From assembly GCF_016901225.1 (NCBI RefSeq), contig NZ_JAFEUL010000004.1, positions 229,452 through 293,451 on the forward strand: 64,000 bases of DNA, in the 5' to 3' direction. Positions 35,889 through 43,818 of this stretch are shown one piece after another. The stretch is from Actibacterium sp. 188UL27-1 (GTDB taxonomy: Bacteria > Pseudomonadota > Alphaproteobacteria > Rhodobacterales > Rhodobacteraceae). Positions within the stretch are counted from its first letter, which is position 1. Every line of letters begins with the position of its first letter. Below the pieces are notes generated by a model. It ran no database searches, was not told the origin of the DNA, and saw only the letters and a program-made list of their open reading frames with translations. A program made the translations under genes and the position numbers.

Positions 35889-36063
35889 CGGGGGCTCCTC
35901 TGGTCATCGCGGGTCCGTCGCGGGATGCGAGGGACGGCTGATGGTCAGAGAAGCGGAGAAGAGCGCCCAGGAGGGATGACGAAGATTCTCGCGAGAAATC
36001 GTCACCCCCTCGATAAGGGCGAGAAGTGTCTCGATAGAATCTGTTTGGGGGACGGTGGGACGG

Positions 36064-36796
36064 TTACTTTCGACGCAATCGGGTTGCCGATTTTCCGCGC
36101 AATAGCTGTCGATAGCCGTCGCCGACGAGAGTGCGTCCGTATACGGCGAGACGCGCGACCTGCGCTTTCAGAGCGCTCGTCTTCCAAGGTTCGGCGGCGA
36201 CCCGTCGTGCGCCGAAATAGGTCACCGCAATGTCGCGCAGACGCGTCCCCGATTGCCGCGCATCGTTCGTGCGCAGCGCATGACCGATGCGTTTACGCCG
36301 TTGAAGGGTGAACAGAGCGCGCGAGGTTTGACCGCGCCAGACACGCCTTAGACGCTCTGCCGTGGCGACTCTGATGGACCAGTCAGGCGTCAAAGGAACG
36401 ATGACGGCGCGGGGGCGGTCTTCGGTCAAGGCGTCGTCCGAAACAACGATCAATCCGGTACGAACGCACGACCAGTAGCGACCACGGGCGCCGCGCCTTG
36501 TTTCGACGATGACCTGATCAAAAACGGCGTTTTCCGCCTCACCGAGGCTTCTGGCCGTCATCAAACATGTCACGGCTGGTGCAACAGAAGGTCGCCAGTA
36601 GAGTTTCGCATCCGTTGCCTTTAGCTCAGGATCGACTGGGAAATCGCAACCCCCAAGCGACCGCCTCGTTCTCGGTCATATTTGGAAACGCGGCGCGGTA
36701 GTCTGGATTGCGCCTGAGGCATTCCCACGCCAGACCTGAGGCATCGAGTTTTTCGATGTAATCGTAGTCGGTTTCGTCTCGCCAGTTCGTCGGCAT
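36064..36796 (-). pseudogene. DUF6499/DUF2285 protein, split by one-base frameshift
   Basis: The frame from ATG 36796 reads MPTNWRDETDYDYIEKLDAS and continues through RRNPDYRAAFPNMTENEAVAWGLRFP, the DUF6499 N-terminus, then stops. One base later, VDPELKATDAKLYWRPSVAPAV continues in another frame that runs to 36064 and carries DUF2285 (TAERLRRVWRG onward). Removing one base near 36639 joins both into a normal gene. The role is unknown; the family is linked to ICE replication or regulation. It is inactive as written unless ribosomes slip or the base is a sequencing error. Confidence 0.75.
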
Positions 36797-36938
36797 ATCC
36801 GCTCTCCAACTGTTACGCGCCGAGCGTCAGACGCTTTGGACTCAGCAATATGCTCGCGTTAAACGGGAAAGCGTAGGGAGACGGACGGCATAGGGCGATG
36901 CGCGAAAGGCATCACGCGCAAGCTCGCTTATTGCGGCT

Positions 36939-37205
36939 TCAGGCGTTGGTCAGGAGGTCGCGGTAGCCTTGCTCAGCGACCCAGTGAGCGCGCACGAGAT
37001 GATTGTCATGCACGCGTCTGGCGCGCTCCGGTTCGTCTTCGGCGTCGATCCCGAACAGGTGGTGCGCGACTTCCGAAAGCGCCGCCCCATCGGCTTCCGC
37101 GTCGAGGAGGCGTGCGTAAAGCTTGAGTTGGGCCCGGTCATAGTCGGTCAAGTGGTCGCTGTTTGGCGGGGCATCGGTAAGTCTTCGACTAATCTCACTG
37201 CTCAT
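36939..37205 (-). CDS. Small DUF2285-like protein
   Basis: An 88-residue protein with the pattern DYDRAQLKLYARLLDAEADGA and an AHHLFGIDAEDEPERARRVHDNHLVRA segment close to DUF2285-associated proteins of ICEs. The frame continues upstream, but ATG 37205 has a GGGGGA ribosome binding site and the upstream part looks noncoding. It is divergent from the XRE regulator and close to the DUF6499/DUF2285 pseudogene. Function unknown. Confidence 0.65.
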   Translation of the reverse strand: MSSEISRRLTDAPPNSDHLTDYDRAQLKLYARLLDAEADGAALSEVAHHLFGIDAEDEPERARRVHDNHLVRAHWVAEQGYRDLLTNA

Positions 37206-37382
37206 CTTATCCCCCACGAGCACCGTCGATGCCCATATGGTTAATGCCTCATTTACATGGCTTCGCGCAACTGCCGCACGGCTGAAAGGCTGCATTTCCG
37301 TATCTGATCGCTGAACGAAGTGGCATAGAGCGAGCATTATAATACGTCGCACTAAAATACGCGATAGGTCTTTTGTCGTCGG

Positions 37383-37607
37383 ATGGATATCCGGCAGATT
37401 TTTGGGAACAATCTCAAGCACTACAGAACTTTAGCTGATATGAGCCAGGCGGCATTGGCCGTGAAGATGGGCGTGGATCGCGCCCATGTGAGTTCGATGG
37501 AGCGCGGCCAACAGAACGTCACGATCATCACGCTCTGGCACGCCGCGCTGGCGCTGGATGTGCGACCGGATCTCTTGTTGAAAGAAGACATACCCGACCG
37601 CGGGTAA
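37383..37607 (+). CDS. XRE-family helix-turn-helix regulator
   Basis: A 74-residue protein that is almost entirely a Cro/CI-type helix-turn-helix (NNLKHYRTLADMSQAALAVKMGVDRAHVSSMERGQQNVTIITLWHAALAL). Such single-domain regulators are common in ICE control modules. It is divergent from the 36939 gene, with an AT-rich gap carrying a good TATAAT box (37338-37343), so it likely controls both. Confidence 0.85.
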   Translation: MDIRQIFGNNLKHYRTLADMSQAALAVKMGVDRAHVSSMERGQQNVTIITLWHAALALDVRPDLLLKEDIPDRG

Positions 37608-37766
37608 ACCTTAGGCAGCAACCTGCCAAGATGTCTGCAATGCGGAACGCAGCTGCCTCTCGTCGCGGTATGGGCGAAGGTCCGGTTTCATCTGGCTACA
37701 CCTAACGCGACGTTTCAGTCCCGGAGACGCAGCAGTTTTGGGCAAGACGGTGGACCGCTACGTACC

Positions 37767-38168
37767 TTAGTCACACGCAGCCGGGCGAAGGCGCCACCAG
37801 AGGGTCAGCACGAAGGCGATGACGGCGAGGAAAGCGGCGCTGTACCAGTAGGGAAAGGCGGCGAAGACGTCCGTCGCCTCCTCCGAGAACCACGATCGGC
37901 CGTGCAGCACCACGCTCAGCGCCACGTAGCCGAATGAGACCCAGAACAGGATCCGTTCGCCCATGCCGCGCCAGTCGATCGCGTTCTTGGCACGCCAGAG
38001 AAGGACGGCCGCGACGAGCATCACGACCGCGAAGGCCGAGTCAAAGGCGCGGGTTAGGACGAGATCCTGCACCGCCTCGACCCCTAGGATCAGGCGCGTG
38101 GTGTGGACCGCGATGCCGACAGAAAGGAGGGCGGTGAGGCCGATCTGGGCCTGGCGCAGGCGGGTCAT
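37767..38168 (-). CDS. Small membrane protein (cargo, four helices)
   Basis: A 133-residue protein with four hydrophobic helices and a basic N-terminus (MTRLRQAQIGLTALL). No named family is recognised. It resembles DUF4345/DoxX-sized membrane proteins. Only the frame from ATG 38168 has this composition. Its start overlaps the stop of the next minus-strand gene (38165), so the set is co-translated under the TetR regulator. Confidence 0.65.
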   Translation of the reverse strand: MTRLRQAQIGLTALLSVGIAVHTTRLILGVEAVQDLVLTRAFDSAFAVVMLVAAVLLWRAKNAIDWRGMGERILFWVSFGYVALSVVLHGRSWFSEEATDVFAAFPYWYSAAFLAVIAFVLTLWWRLRPAACD

Positions 38169-38572
38169 GTCGGGGACTCCGTGGTGCGGCCCATGCGGAG
38201 GGCCGCGAGGTTGAGGACGACGAAGGCGGCGTGCAGCGCGGTCGTGACGATCCCCATGAGGTGGAGGCCCGAGAGCGCGAAGACCGGCCAGAAGATCAGG
38301 TTGCAGGCGAGCAGCAGGCCATGGGCTGCGGCCGCGAGGCCGTGGCGGAAGGGCTGCGCGAGGTCCTCGCGCAGGAAGACGAGCGCGAGAAGCGCGGCAA
38401 GCCCGTGCGCCTCCGTCGCCCAGATCGCCTTGGGGTCGCCCGCAAGAAACGTACCCAAGGGGCCGACGCCGAACGCGTAGCCGAGAAGGTCCACCGCTAC
38501 GCCCGCGAGGCCGGTGAGGCCGGTGAGGCCGAGAAATGCGGCGTCGAAGCGCAGGACAAGGCGTCGGTTCAT
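38165..38572 (-). CDS. Small membrane protein (cargo, four helices)
   Basis: A 135-residue integral membrane protein with about four helices and the central segment ATEAHGLAALLALVFLREDL. No family name can be given with confidence. Its ATG overlaps the stop of the TetR gene (38569), which supports one operon of four genes: membrane protein, TetR, and two more membrane proteins. Function unknown. Confidence 0.65.
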   Translation of the reverse strand: MNRRLVLRFDAAFLGLTGLTGLAGVAVDLLGYAFGVGPLGTFLAGDPKAIWATEAHGLAALLALVFLREDLAQPFRHGLAAAAHGLLLACNLIFWPVFALSGLHLMGIVTTALHAAFVVLNLAALRMGRTTESPT

Positions 38573-39135
38573 GCGGCCTCCAGCGCGCCGAACAGCAGCG
38601 CGTCGATGTCGGCTTCAAGGTCCGGCGAAAGGCCCGCGCGGTGCTTCAGGACGAGATGCGACATCAGCATCGCCCCGAACGCCCGAAGGAACCGCATGCG
38701 GTCCAGCCGCATCCGCTCCGCGGCGACGGCCTCCACCCGGTCGAGGAAGGGCGCGACTGCGGCGATCAGCTCGGGCAGGACGTCCGACAGGTGGATCCCT
38801 CGCAGGTCCACCAACTCCACGAGGAGCAGGTCAAGAAGGGCGGGGCGTGTGTCCACGGCCGCGACCACGAGACCCGCCGCCTCACGGACCAGCGCCTCGG
38901 GCGTCTCGCCCTCCAGCGCAGCGAGGCGGGGCGCGAGGGCGGCGAACGGATGTCGCTCGCGCACAGCGGCGGCGACGAGGTCGTCCTTGCCCGCGAAGTG
39001 GTTGTAGAGGCTCGGCGCGCGGATGCCGGCGGCCTTCGCGACCTCGCGCATCGAGAGGGCGTGGTAGCCCCGGGCCGCGATCACATCGACGGCGGCGTCG
39101 ATGGCGGCAGCCCGGGTTCCGCCCCCCTCAGCCAT
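38569..39135 (-). CDS. TetR family regulator (cargo)
   Basis: A 188-residue TetR repressor with the helix-turn-helix GTRAAAIDAAVDVIAARGYHALSMREVAKAAGIRAPSLYNHFAGKDDLV (about residues 6-54) and a helical ligand domain. ATG 39135 is chosen because it begins the conserved domain. It overlaps the upstream gene by 8 bp. The 20-bp perfect palindrome at 39547-39566 is its probable operator. Confidence 0.85.
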   Translation of the reverse strand: MAEGGGTRAAAIDAAVDVIAARGYHALSMREVAKAAGIRAPSLYNHFAGKDDLVAAAVRERHPFAALAPRLAALEGETPEALVREAAGLVVAAVDTRPALLDLLLVELVDLRGIHLSDVLPELIAAVAPFLDRVEAVAAERMRLDRMRFLRAFGAMLMSHLVLKHRAGLSPDLEADIDALLFGALEAA

Positions 39136-39538
39136 GGGACGGAGCCCGGCGCATGCGCCAGAGCGAGGACGCCTCGACTGCGATCCAGCCGCCATGTATG
39201 ATGAAGCTGGCGGGTGCGGTTTCGGTGGCGCCGACGGTGCCTAGGATGCTCCAGAACACTGGCAGGAGGCTGAGCGGCACCATGTGCGCACCGATGCCAA
39301 GCCAGTGGAAGAGCGTCGTGTCCTTGGCGCGGTAGGAGCCGAACCACAGGACGAGGCCGATGAGCAGCATCAGCAGGTAGGCCTGAACGAGGCCCGGCGC
39401 GGCGATGGGCGCGCCGGTGATCCAAGAGAACGGGCCCGCCCCTGTGGCAAGCCCGACGAACCCTCCGATCGTCAAGGCGACGGTGAGGAAGATCAGGAAG
39501 CCGCCGTGGAGGCGAAGGAGGAATCGAGGACTAGTCAT
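39128..39538 (-). CDS. Small membrane protein (cargo, first gene of TetR operon)
   Basis: A 136-residue protein with four hydrophobic helices, starting 9 bp from a 20-bp palindrome. Segments GGFLIFLTVALTIGGFVGLA and VQAYLLMLLIGLVLWFGSYRAKD are plainly membrane-spanning. No named family. The three membrane proteins of this cassette are similar in size and layout and may be related. Confidence 0.7.
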   Translation of the reverse strand: MTSPRFLLRLHGGFLIFLTVALTIGGFVGLATGAGPFSWITGAPIAAPGLVQAYLLMLLIGLVLWFGSYRAKDTTLFHWLGIGAHMVPLSLLPVFWSILGTVGATETAPASFIIHGGWIAVEASSLWRMRRAPSHG

Positions 39539-39546
39539 GCCTCATT

Positions 39547-39566
39547 ACTAACGAACGTTCGTTAGT
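39547..39566. promoter_or_regulatory. 20-bp perfect palindrome, probable TetR operator
   Basis: ACTAACGAAC is followed directly by its reverse complement GTTCGTTAGT. It lies 8 bp upstream of the first gene of the TetR cassette (39538), so a bound repressor would block its translation/transcription start. Such ACGAACGTTCGT centres are common TetR sites. Confidence 0.7.
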
Positions 39567-39683
39567 TACACAAGGGTGCGCCGTGGCGGGACCTTGCCGC
39601 GGAACATGTAGACCTTTTCAACATGGGCGTTCTTGCGCTTTGGAACAGAACAAATCGCTGGTCTAGATCCATCTGAAATCGCC

Positions 39684-39740
39684 GAAGCTTCCGTTCAGCC
39701 TCTGCGCAGGATCGGCGACTCTGGGCTCGGAGCGGCCGTT
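39684..39740 (-). repeat. Short repeat at a cargo/backbone boundary (copy B)
   Basis: CGAAGCTTCCGTTCA (39684-39698) and GGGCTCGGAGCGGCCGTT (39723-39740) match the block pair at 29388-29445 with nearly the same spacing. It lies between the TetR cassette and the DUF736 gene. The stretch 39567-39758 otherwise holds no gene. Confidence 0.5.
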
Positions 39741-39758
39741 GGCCTCCAGCAGGAATGC

Positions 39759-39786
39759 AGCCCCGCCCGGTCTCCCGGGCGGGGCT
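39759..39786 (-). terminator. Strong hairpin after the DUF736 gene
   Basis: AGCCCCGCCCGG and its exact complement enclose a 4-nt loop (12-bp stem), 13 bp beyond the DUF736 stop. It lacks a clear T-run on the minus strand, so it may stabilise the 3' end rather than act as a textbook terminator. Confidence 0.6.
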
Positions 39787-39799
39787 GAGGTCGCTGGGC

Positions 39800-40135
39800 T
39801 CAGTCGCCGTTCTTCCGGCGGGCCCGGGACCAGATGAGGCTGAAGGTTTCCTCGCCGCCTTCGACGACGGTGTCATCGAAGAGGTTGGCGTAGATCGGCT
39901 GGGTGAAGCTCGGATCGTCCAGCTTGAGGCTCAGATAGTCGCGGTCCTCGTTCGAGCGTTTCGACCATGCGGCGCCGATCTCGGCGCGGCCGACGAAGAC
40001 CCGGTGTGAGGGAGCGTTCTCGCCGGAGGTGCTGTCCTCGGGGACGATGCGGACGTTCTGCGCCTGTACGTTGAGAGTGACGATTTCTCCGACGTATTCG
40101 TTGCCGGTCTTCTTGAAGGTTCCGATGGTGGCCAT
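39800..40135 (-). CDS. DUF736 family protein
   Basis: A 111-residue protein with the DUF736 pattern: MATIGTFKKTGNEYVGEI, TLNVQAQNVRIVPED, and RVFVGRAEIGAAWSKRSNEDRDYLSLKLDDPSF. The family is small, beta-rich and almost confined to plasmids and ICEs of alphaproteobacteria, with no known role. It has a good ribosome binding site (AGGAGAAATGAC before ATG 40135). Confidence 0.9.
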   Translation of the reverse strand: MATIGTFKKTGNEYVGEIVTLNVQAQNVRIVPEDSTSGENAPSHRVFVGRAEIGAAWSKRSNEDRDYLSLKLDDPSFTQPIYANLFDDTVVEGGEETFSLIWSRARRKNGD

Positions 40136-40255
40136 GTCATTTCTCCTATTGGCTTTGGATCCCGCGCCCGTCGCGGTCTCGATGGCGATCGTCAGGACCG
40201 GGACGATCCGCCGACGCAGCCCTTGGCCCGCAGCGCACGCGTAGGACGCCGGGGG

Positions 40256-40322
40256 CGGACTTTCTTGGACCCGCCAGGGTCGTCCCGCGAGGAATGGGCA
40301 AAGCCCAGGGGAAGAAAGTCCG
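40256..40322. other. Long inverted repeat in the DUF736 leader
   Basis: CGGACTTTCTT (40256-40266) and AAGAAAGTCCG (40312-40322) are exact reverse complements 45 bp apart, with a GGGC-AAA-GCCC hairpin inside the loop. It lies 120-190 bp upstream of DUF736. The rest of 40136-40700 has no gene I can support. Confidence 0.5.
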
Positions 40323-40700
40323 AACCCGGCGTTGCGGCTGAGGCGGTCGAGGCGTCAGCCGATCCCGGTCAGATCAGCCCAATGAGAGGCCGTGACGGAC
40401 GCGGGTGACGAGGGCATGGGATGAGAAATGACCGCCACCCTCGAACCCGGCAATCCACCGGCAATGTCGATCGGAGAAAGACAGGCTCTGGCGTACAGAA
40501 CGGCGCAGAGCCGGATTGTCGCAGGACATTCCCGGCAAGCCGAGAATGCTCTTCTCATAGCGTGCGGCTGCACGTGACATGTGCTGAGCTAGGTCCAGGC
40601 TCTCAAACGAGATTAGACCCGCCATGCCAGAAGCTCGTATTCGAGCTTTATGCTGCCTCGCTCCATACCGTGATACTGAGTCGTCGTAGGCGGCGTGGTT

Positions 40701-41171
40701 TCAGCGATCGTTCGCGAAGGGGCTCGCTTGAATAGCATCTGCGTGCCGCACTTCATCCTCGCCCGGGGGACCGGCGAGGCTTGCGATCCGCACCCAGGCG
40801 GTTCCAGCGGTGACGATCCCACCGATGATGGCGAAGGCGAGCGTCCAGCCTTCGGAAGCGCCCCCGATCTGCGACAGCCCCTTGATCGCGGAGAAGCCCG
40901 CAACCCCTGCGGGGGCGGCGAAGAGCGCGCCGATGGCGAGACGGATGGGGATGGACTGGACCTTGGCGAAGATGATCTGCCCGATAAGATAGGTGAAGAC
41001 GGCTGCAAACATCCCGGCGACCAGAGCCGCGATCACACCCGCTTCGGTGTCATGGACATGCATGCCGACGCTTACGCCGACGAAGGCGGGTAGCGCGTAG
41101 ACGGCCAATGCGAACAGCACCCAGACGAGGAAGCCGAGGCCAATAACGCTTAGAAATGCTGATACGAACAT
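40701..41171 (-). CDS. Membrane protein, unknown (ICE backbone)
   Basis: A 156-residue protein with about four hydrophobic helices (FVSAFLSVIGLGFLVWVLFALAVYALP, then HDTEAGVIAALVAGMFAAVFTYLIGQ, a third and fourth) and a polar C-terminus (GPPGEDEVRHADAIQ). No family is recognised. It fits the position of small membrane proteins in the replication/maintenance module of these ICEs. Confidence 0.65.
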   Translation of the reverse strand: MFVSAFLSVIGLGFLVWVLFALAVYALPAFVGVSVGMHVHDTEAGVIAALVAGMFAAVFTYLIGQIIFAKVQSIPIRLAIGALFAAPAGVAGFSAIKGLSQIGGASEGWTLAFAIIGGIVTAGTAWVRIASLAGPPGEDEVRHADAIQASPFANDR

Positions 41172-41294
41172 GGGCGGTTCCTCTCATGGGCTGCGCCTCC
41201 ACCACCGCCACGGCGCTGATCGAGCATACCACATCGGCGGTGTTCACGGAATATTCCCGTGCAGCGCATCGCGATGCTATATGCGCATCACGGG

Positions 41295-42221
41295 TCATAA
41301 CGACCCGCCTTTCGCTGCGCGGAAATCGTAGAGCGGGATGCCGAGAACCTTGGCCTTGTCGGCGAGATTGTCGGTGATGCCGGAGCCCGGGAAAACGATC
41401 AGACCGATCGGTAGCGTCTCCAAAAGCAGATCGTTGCGCTTGAACGGCGCGGCCTTGCCGTGGCGACTCCAGTCGGGCTTGAAGACGATCTGTTGGCACT
41501 TGCGATTGTCGGCCCAGCAGGCCGCGATGCGTTCGGCACCCTTCGGTGAGCCGCCATGCAGGAGCACCATGTCATCGTGTTTGGCGCGGACCTTGTCGAG
41601 CGCGGCCCAGATAGCTCCAGTGTCATTCACGTCCTGCCCGCCGGTGAAGGCGATCTTGGTGCCTGTCGGAAGCAGCGGTTCGAGTTCGGTCTTCCGCTTC
41701 GCGTCGAGATAGTCGCGGCTGTCGATCATCGCGGCGGTCATATGCTTACGATTGACGTGGCTGCCGGAACGCGGATGCCAGGTCTGTCCGAGATGCGCCT
41801 CGAAATGCTCGGCGGCGAGGTCACGCATGCTGTCGTAGGCGTTGCGCTGTTCGGTGAGCGTCAGCCCTTCGGCGATGAGGCGTTCCAGTTCGACCGAGCG
41901 CACCTCGGAGCCGTCCTGGCTGCGCTGAGACCGGCACTGCGCCTGTTCGTTGTCGTCGAGCTTGCGGTCGATGCGGGTCGCCATCCGGTGGAAGACGTTG
42001 GTGGTCGACCAGAGCAGGTCTTCGAGGTCGGGTTCGAGCCGCGTGTCGCCGAGGGCGACGACAAGCGCGTCGAAGATGTCGGCGATCGCGCCTTCGACGG
42101 TGTTGGCGTCTGGGAGTGGCCGCGGATCGGGTTCGTCGGCAAATGGTCGATGTCCGAAGAGCTGCAACTCGTCGAGAACGAGCGCTGTGGCGGAGCGGGT
42201 TTCGGGTTCGTGCTGGGTCAT
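41295..42221 (-). CDS. DUF2493 domain protein
   Basis: A 308-residue protein with a variable acidic N-terminal half and a C-terminal DUF2493 (SLOG-like, nucleotide-binding Rossmann) domain: TKIAFTGGQDVNDTGAIWAALDKVRAKHDDMVLLHGGSPKGAERIAACWADNR, then FPGSGITDNLADKAKVLGIP. It probably binds a nucleotide or ADP-ribose derivative. It is common on ICEs with ParB-like and DUF932 genes, with no known role. A structured 340-bp leader lies upstream. Confidence 0.88.
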   Translation of the reverse strand: MTQHEPETRSATALVLDELQLFGHRPFADEPDPRPLPDANTVEGAIADIFDALVVALGDTRLEPDLEDLLWSTTNVFHRMATRIDRKLDDNEQAQCRSQRSQDGSEVRSVELERLIAEGLTLTEQRNAYDSMRDLAAEHFEAHLGQTWHPRSGSHVNRKHMTAAMIDSRDYLDAKRKTELEPLLPTGTKIAFTGGQDVNDTGAIWAALDKVRAKHDDMVLLHGGSPKGAERIAACWADNRKCQQIVFKPDWSRHGKAAPFKRNDLLLETLPIGLIVFPGSGITDNLADKAKVLGIPLYDFRAAKGGSL

Positions 42222-42343
42222 GGCGAAAGGCCTCCTTGTCGCTGACCGCGCCTCGCGCGGCCTTCATGGGCGACGGAAAGCGGGACGCGACCGGGCCTGC
42301 ATCCCTCGCCAGAGGGACCGGAGCGCCAGCGGAGAATGGCGGA

Positions 42344-42442
42344 GGCGGCGCCGTTTTGGATCGCGATGCAAAGCCGGGGCATCCATGATTGGTGTCCCAC
42401 GCGGCACGCGTGGGTGGCCCGGCGGCGGAAAACGGTGTCGCC
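42344..42442 (-). other. Structured element upstream of the DUF2493 gene
   Basis: GGCGGCGCCGTTTT (42344-42357) pairs with AAAACGGTGTCGCC (42429-42442), 12 of 14 as Watson-Crick and two as G-T. The exact hairpin CCCACGCG-GCA-CGCGTGGG (42396-42414) lies inside. The 342-bp gap 42222-42563 holds no gene, so a transcribed leader or small RNA is possible. Orientation is inferred from the downstream gene. Confidence 0.5.
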
Positions 42443-42563
42443 GCAGCCATTGCCGGACCGGGCGGGTTCCGCTCCGGCTCGCCCCTCTCGGGAAGGCCGT
42501 CAGGCGCGGCTCCGTGGCGAGGGCTCATTCAGCCTGTCCCGCTGACGAGACAGGTTCTCGACT

Positions 42564-43610
42564 TCAGCCGGTCTCAACCGCCGGCAAGGTCGGAACATCG
42601 ACCGGTGAGAGCTGGGGACGCAAATGGCTGCGCATCTCGTCGATGCCGCATTTCCGGAGATCGCCGTTGAAGTCATCCAGCATGGGTCGCAACGGCAAGA
42701 GGTGCAGGTCGCTGTCCGCGAAGCGCTCGACCAGTGCATCGAAAGCCGCCTGACCGGCCCCGTCATTGTCGATGGCGACATAGAGTCGGCGGCGATCTGC
42801 GGGCGGATCGAACGCTGCGAGATGGTTGCCGGAAAGCGCTGCGGCAACCGTAAGACTGGAAAGTGCTTGCCTTAACGAGAGCATCGTCTCCAGGCCTTCG
42901 CCGACAGCGAGAATGTCGGTCGGTGATCCGATCCTGGCGGCGTGGCCGAGCAGATTGCCCATCGCCTTGCGGTTGGGATCGAGCGGAGCCTTTTCGGCCG
43001 TCTGCGGATCAAGCCAGATCCGATGAACTCCGGTCAGGGTTCCGGCAGTGTCGGTGACCTTGGCGAGTAGTGCGGGCCAAGCGTCGGGTGCGTCGTCGAC
43101 ATCTGCATCCTCTCGCCAGTAGTAGCAGTTCGGATGAAACCGGAGTGCGCCCACACTTCGAAGGCCTTTCAGACCGCGTGCGGAGAGATAACGCTCCGCC
43201 AACGTGCCCGCGATCGGCCGACCCATCGCCCAAAGCCGCCGTGCCGCCTCGGGCGATCCACGCGCTACTGGCGTCTGGGGCTGTCTTGCGGGCGGTTCGG
43301 GACGTGGCAGGCTCAGAAAGCGTCGTGCCTCGTCGAGCGTGTCGCGGAGTGTGGAGAGATTGAGATTGGCTGCTATGAGGTCGAGCAGATCACCATGTTC
43401 GCCGGTGGCGGCATCGGTCCATTTGCCCGCTGCGCCCTTGCCGCGGGTCGGCCCGGAGAGACGGATGTAGAGGCTGCGACCGGGAGTGTTGTCGACGTCG
43501 CCGACGACCCAGTAATTGCCATGCTTTCGACCATTGGAGAGGTATTGGCGGCACACAGCCTCGGCCTCGCGGCTCAGCTTTTGCGATAGGTCCGTTGCGG
43601 GACTGTCCAT
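42564..43610 (-). CDS. Toprim-domain protein (DUF7146, primase-like)
   Basis: A 348-residue protein. The N-terminal part (HGNYWVVGDVDNTPGRSLYIRLSGPTRGKGAAGKWTDAATGEHGDLLDLI) is the DUF7146 region. A Toprim domain follows, with VGEGLETMLSL (catalytic Glu) and LYVAIDNDGAGQAAFDAL (DxD). It resembles DnaG-type or phage primase/helicase modules, but a zinc finger is not seen. It is expected to act in element replication. The upstream frame is longer; ATG 43610 is chosen for AGGAGA at 5-10 bp before it. No partner helicase gene is adjacent. Confidence 0.85.
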   Translation of the reverse strand: MDSPATDLSQKLSREAEAVCRQYLSNGRKHGNYWVVGDVDNTPGRSLYIRLSGPTRGKGAAGKWTDAATGEHGDLLDLIAANLNLSTLRDTLDEARRFLSLPRPEPPARQPQTPVARGSPEAARRLWAMGRPIAGTLAERYLSARGLKGLRSVGALRFHPNCYYWREDADVDDAPDAWPALLAKVTDTAGTLTGVHRIWLDPQTAEKAPLDPNRKAMGNLLGHAARIGSPTDILAVGEGLETMLSLRQALSSLTVAAALSGNHLAAFDPPADRRRLYVAIDNDGAGQAAFDALVERFADSDLHLLPLRPMLDDFNGDLRKCGIDEMRSHLRPQLSPVDVPTLPAVETG

Positions 43611-43632
43611 GTCGGTCTCCTGAAAAATACAC

Positions 43633-43663
43633 AAAAAAAGGGCCTGCCGCGTCCGACAGGCCC
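43633..43663 (-). terminator. Rho-independent terminator after the ParB-like gene
   Basis: On the minus strand GGGCCTG pairs with CAGGCCC (10-nt loop), followed by seven T's. It ends the transcript of the ParB-like gene and precedes the Toprim gene. Confidence 0.85.
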
Positions 43664-43818
43664 CAGGGTGAGGGAGTTGGGGGAGCGTCTCCCTCGGTTG
43701 GTGGTCGCCAACTGCTCGAAGAATTGGGCGAAGGCGGCTTCGGCGACAGGTTGATCATCACCCAATCGGGTGGTTCGAACCATCGACCAAGAGCCGCCGA
43801 ACGCCTGCCTTTGTGCCC

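Noticed and set aside
36622..36809. 62-residue minus-strand frame
   Set aside because: It is a shadow of the DUF6499 part of the frameshifted gene.
40300..40335. RNase P RNA-like motif (GAAGAAAGTCCGAAC)
   Set aside because: Resembles the RNase P GAGGAAAGTCC core but lacks the rest of the fold over the following 300 bp; likely chance.
40374..40625. 83-residue minus-strand frame
   Set aside because: Composition is plausible, but no ribosome binding site, family match or conserved neighbour support was seen.
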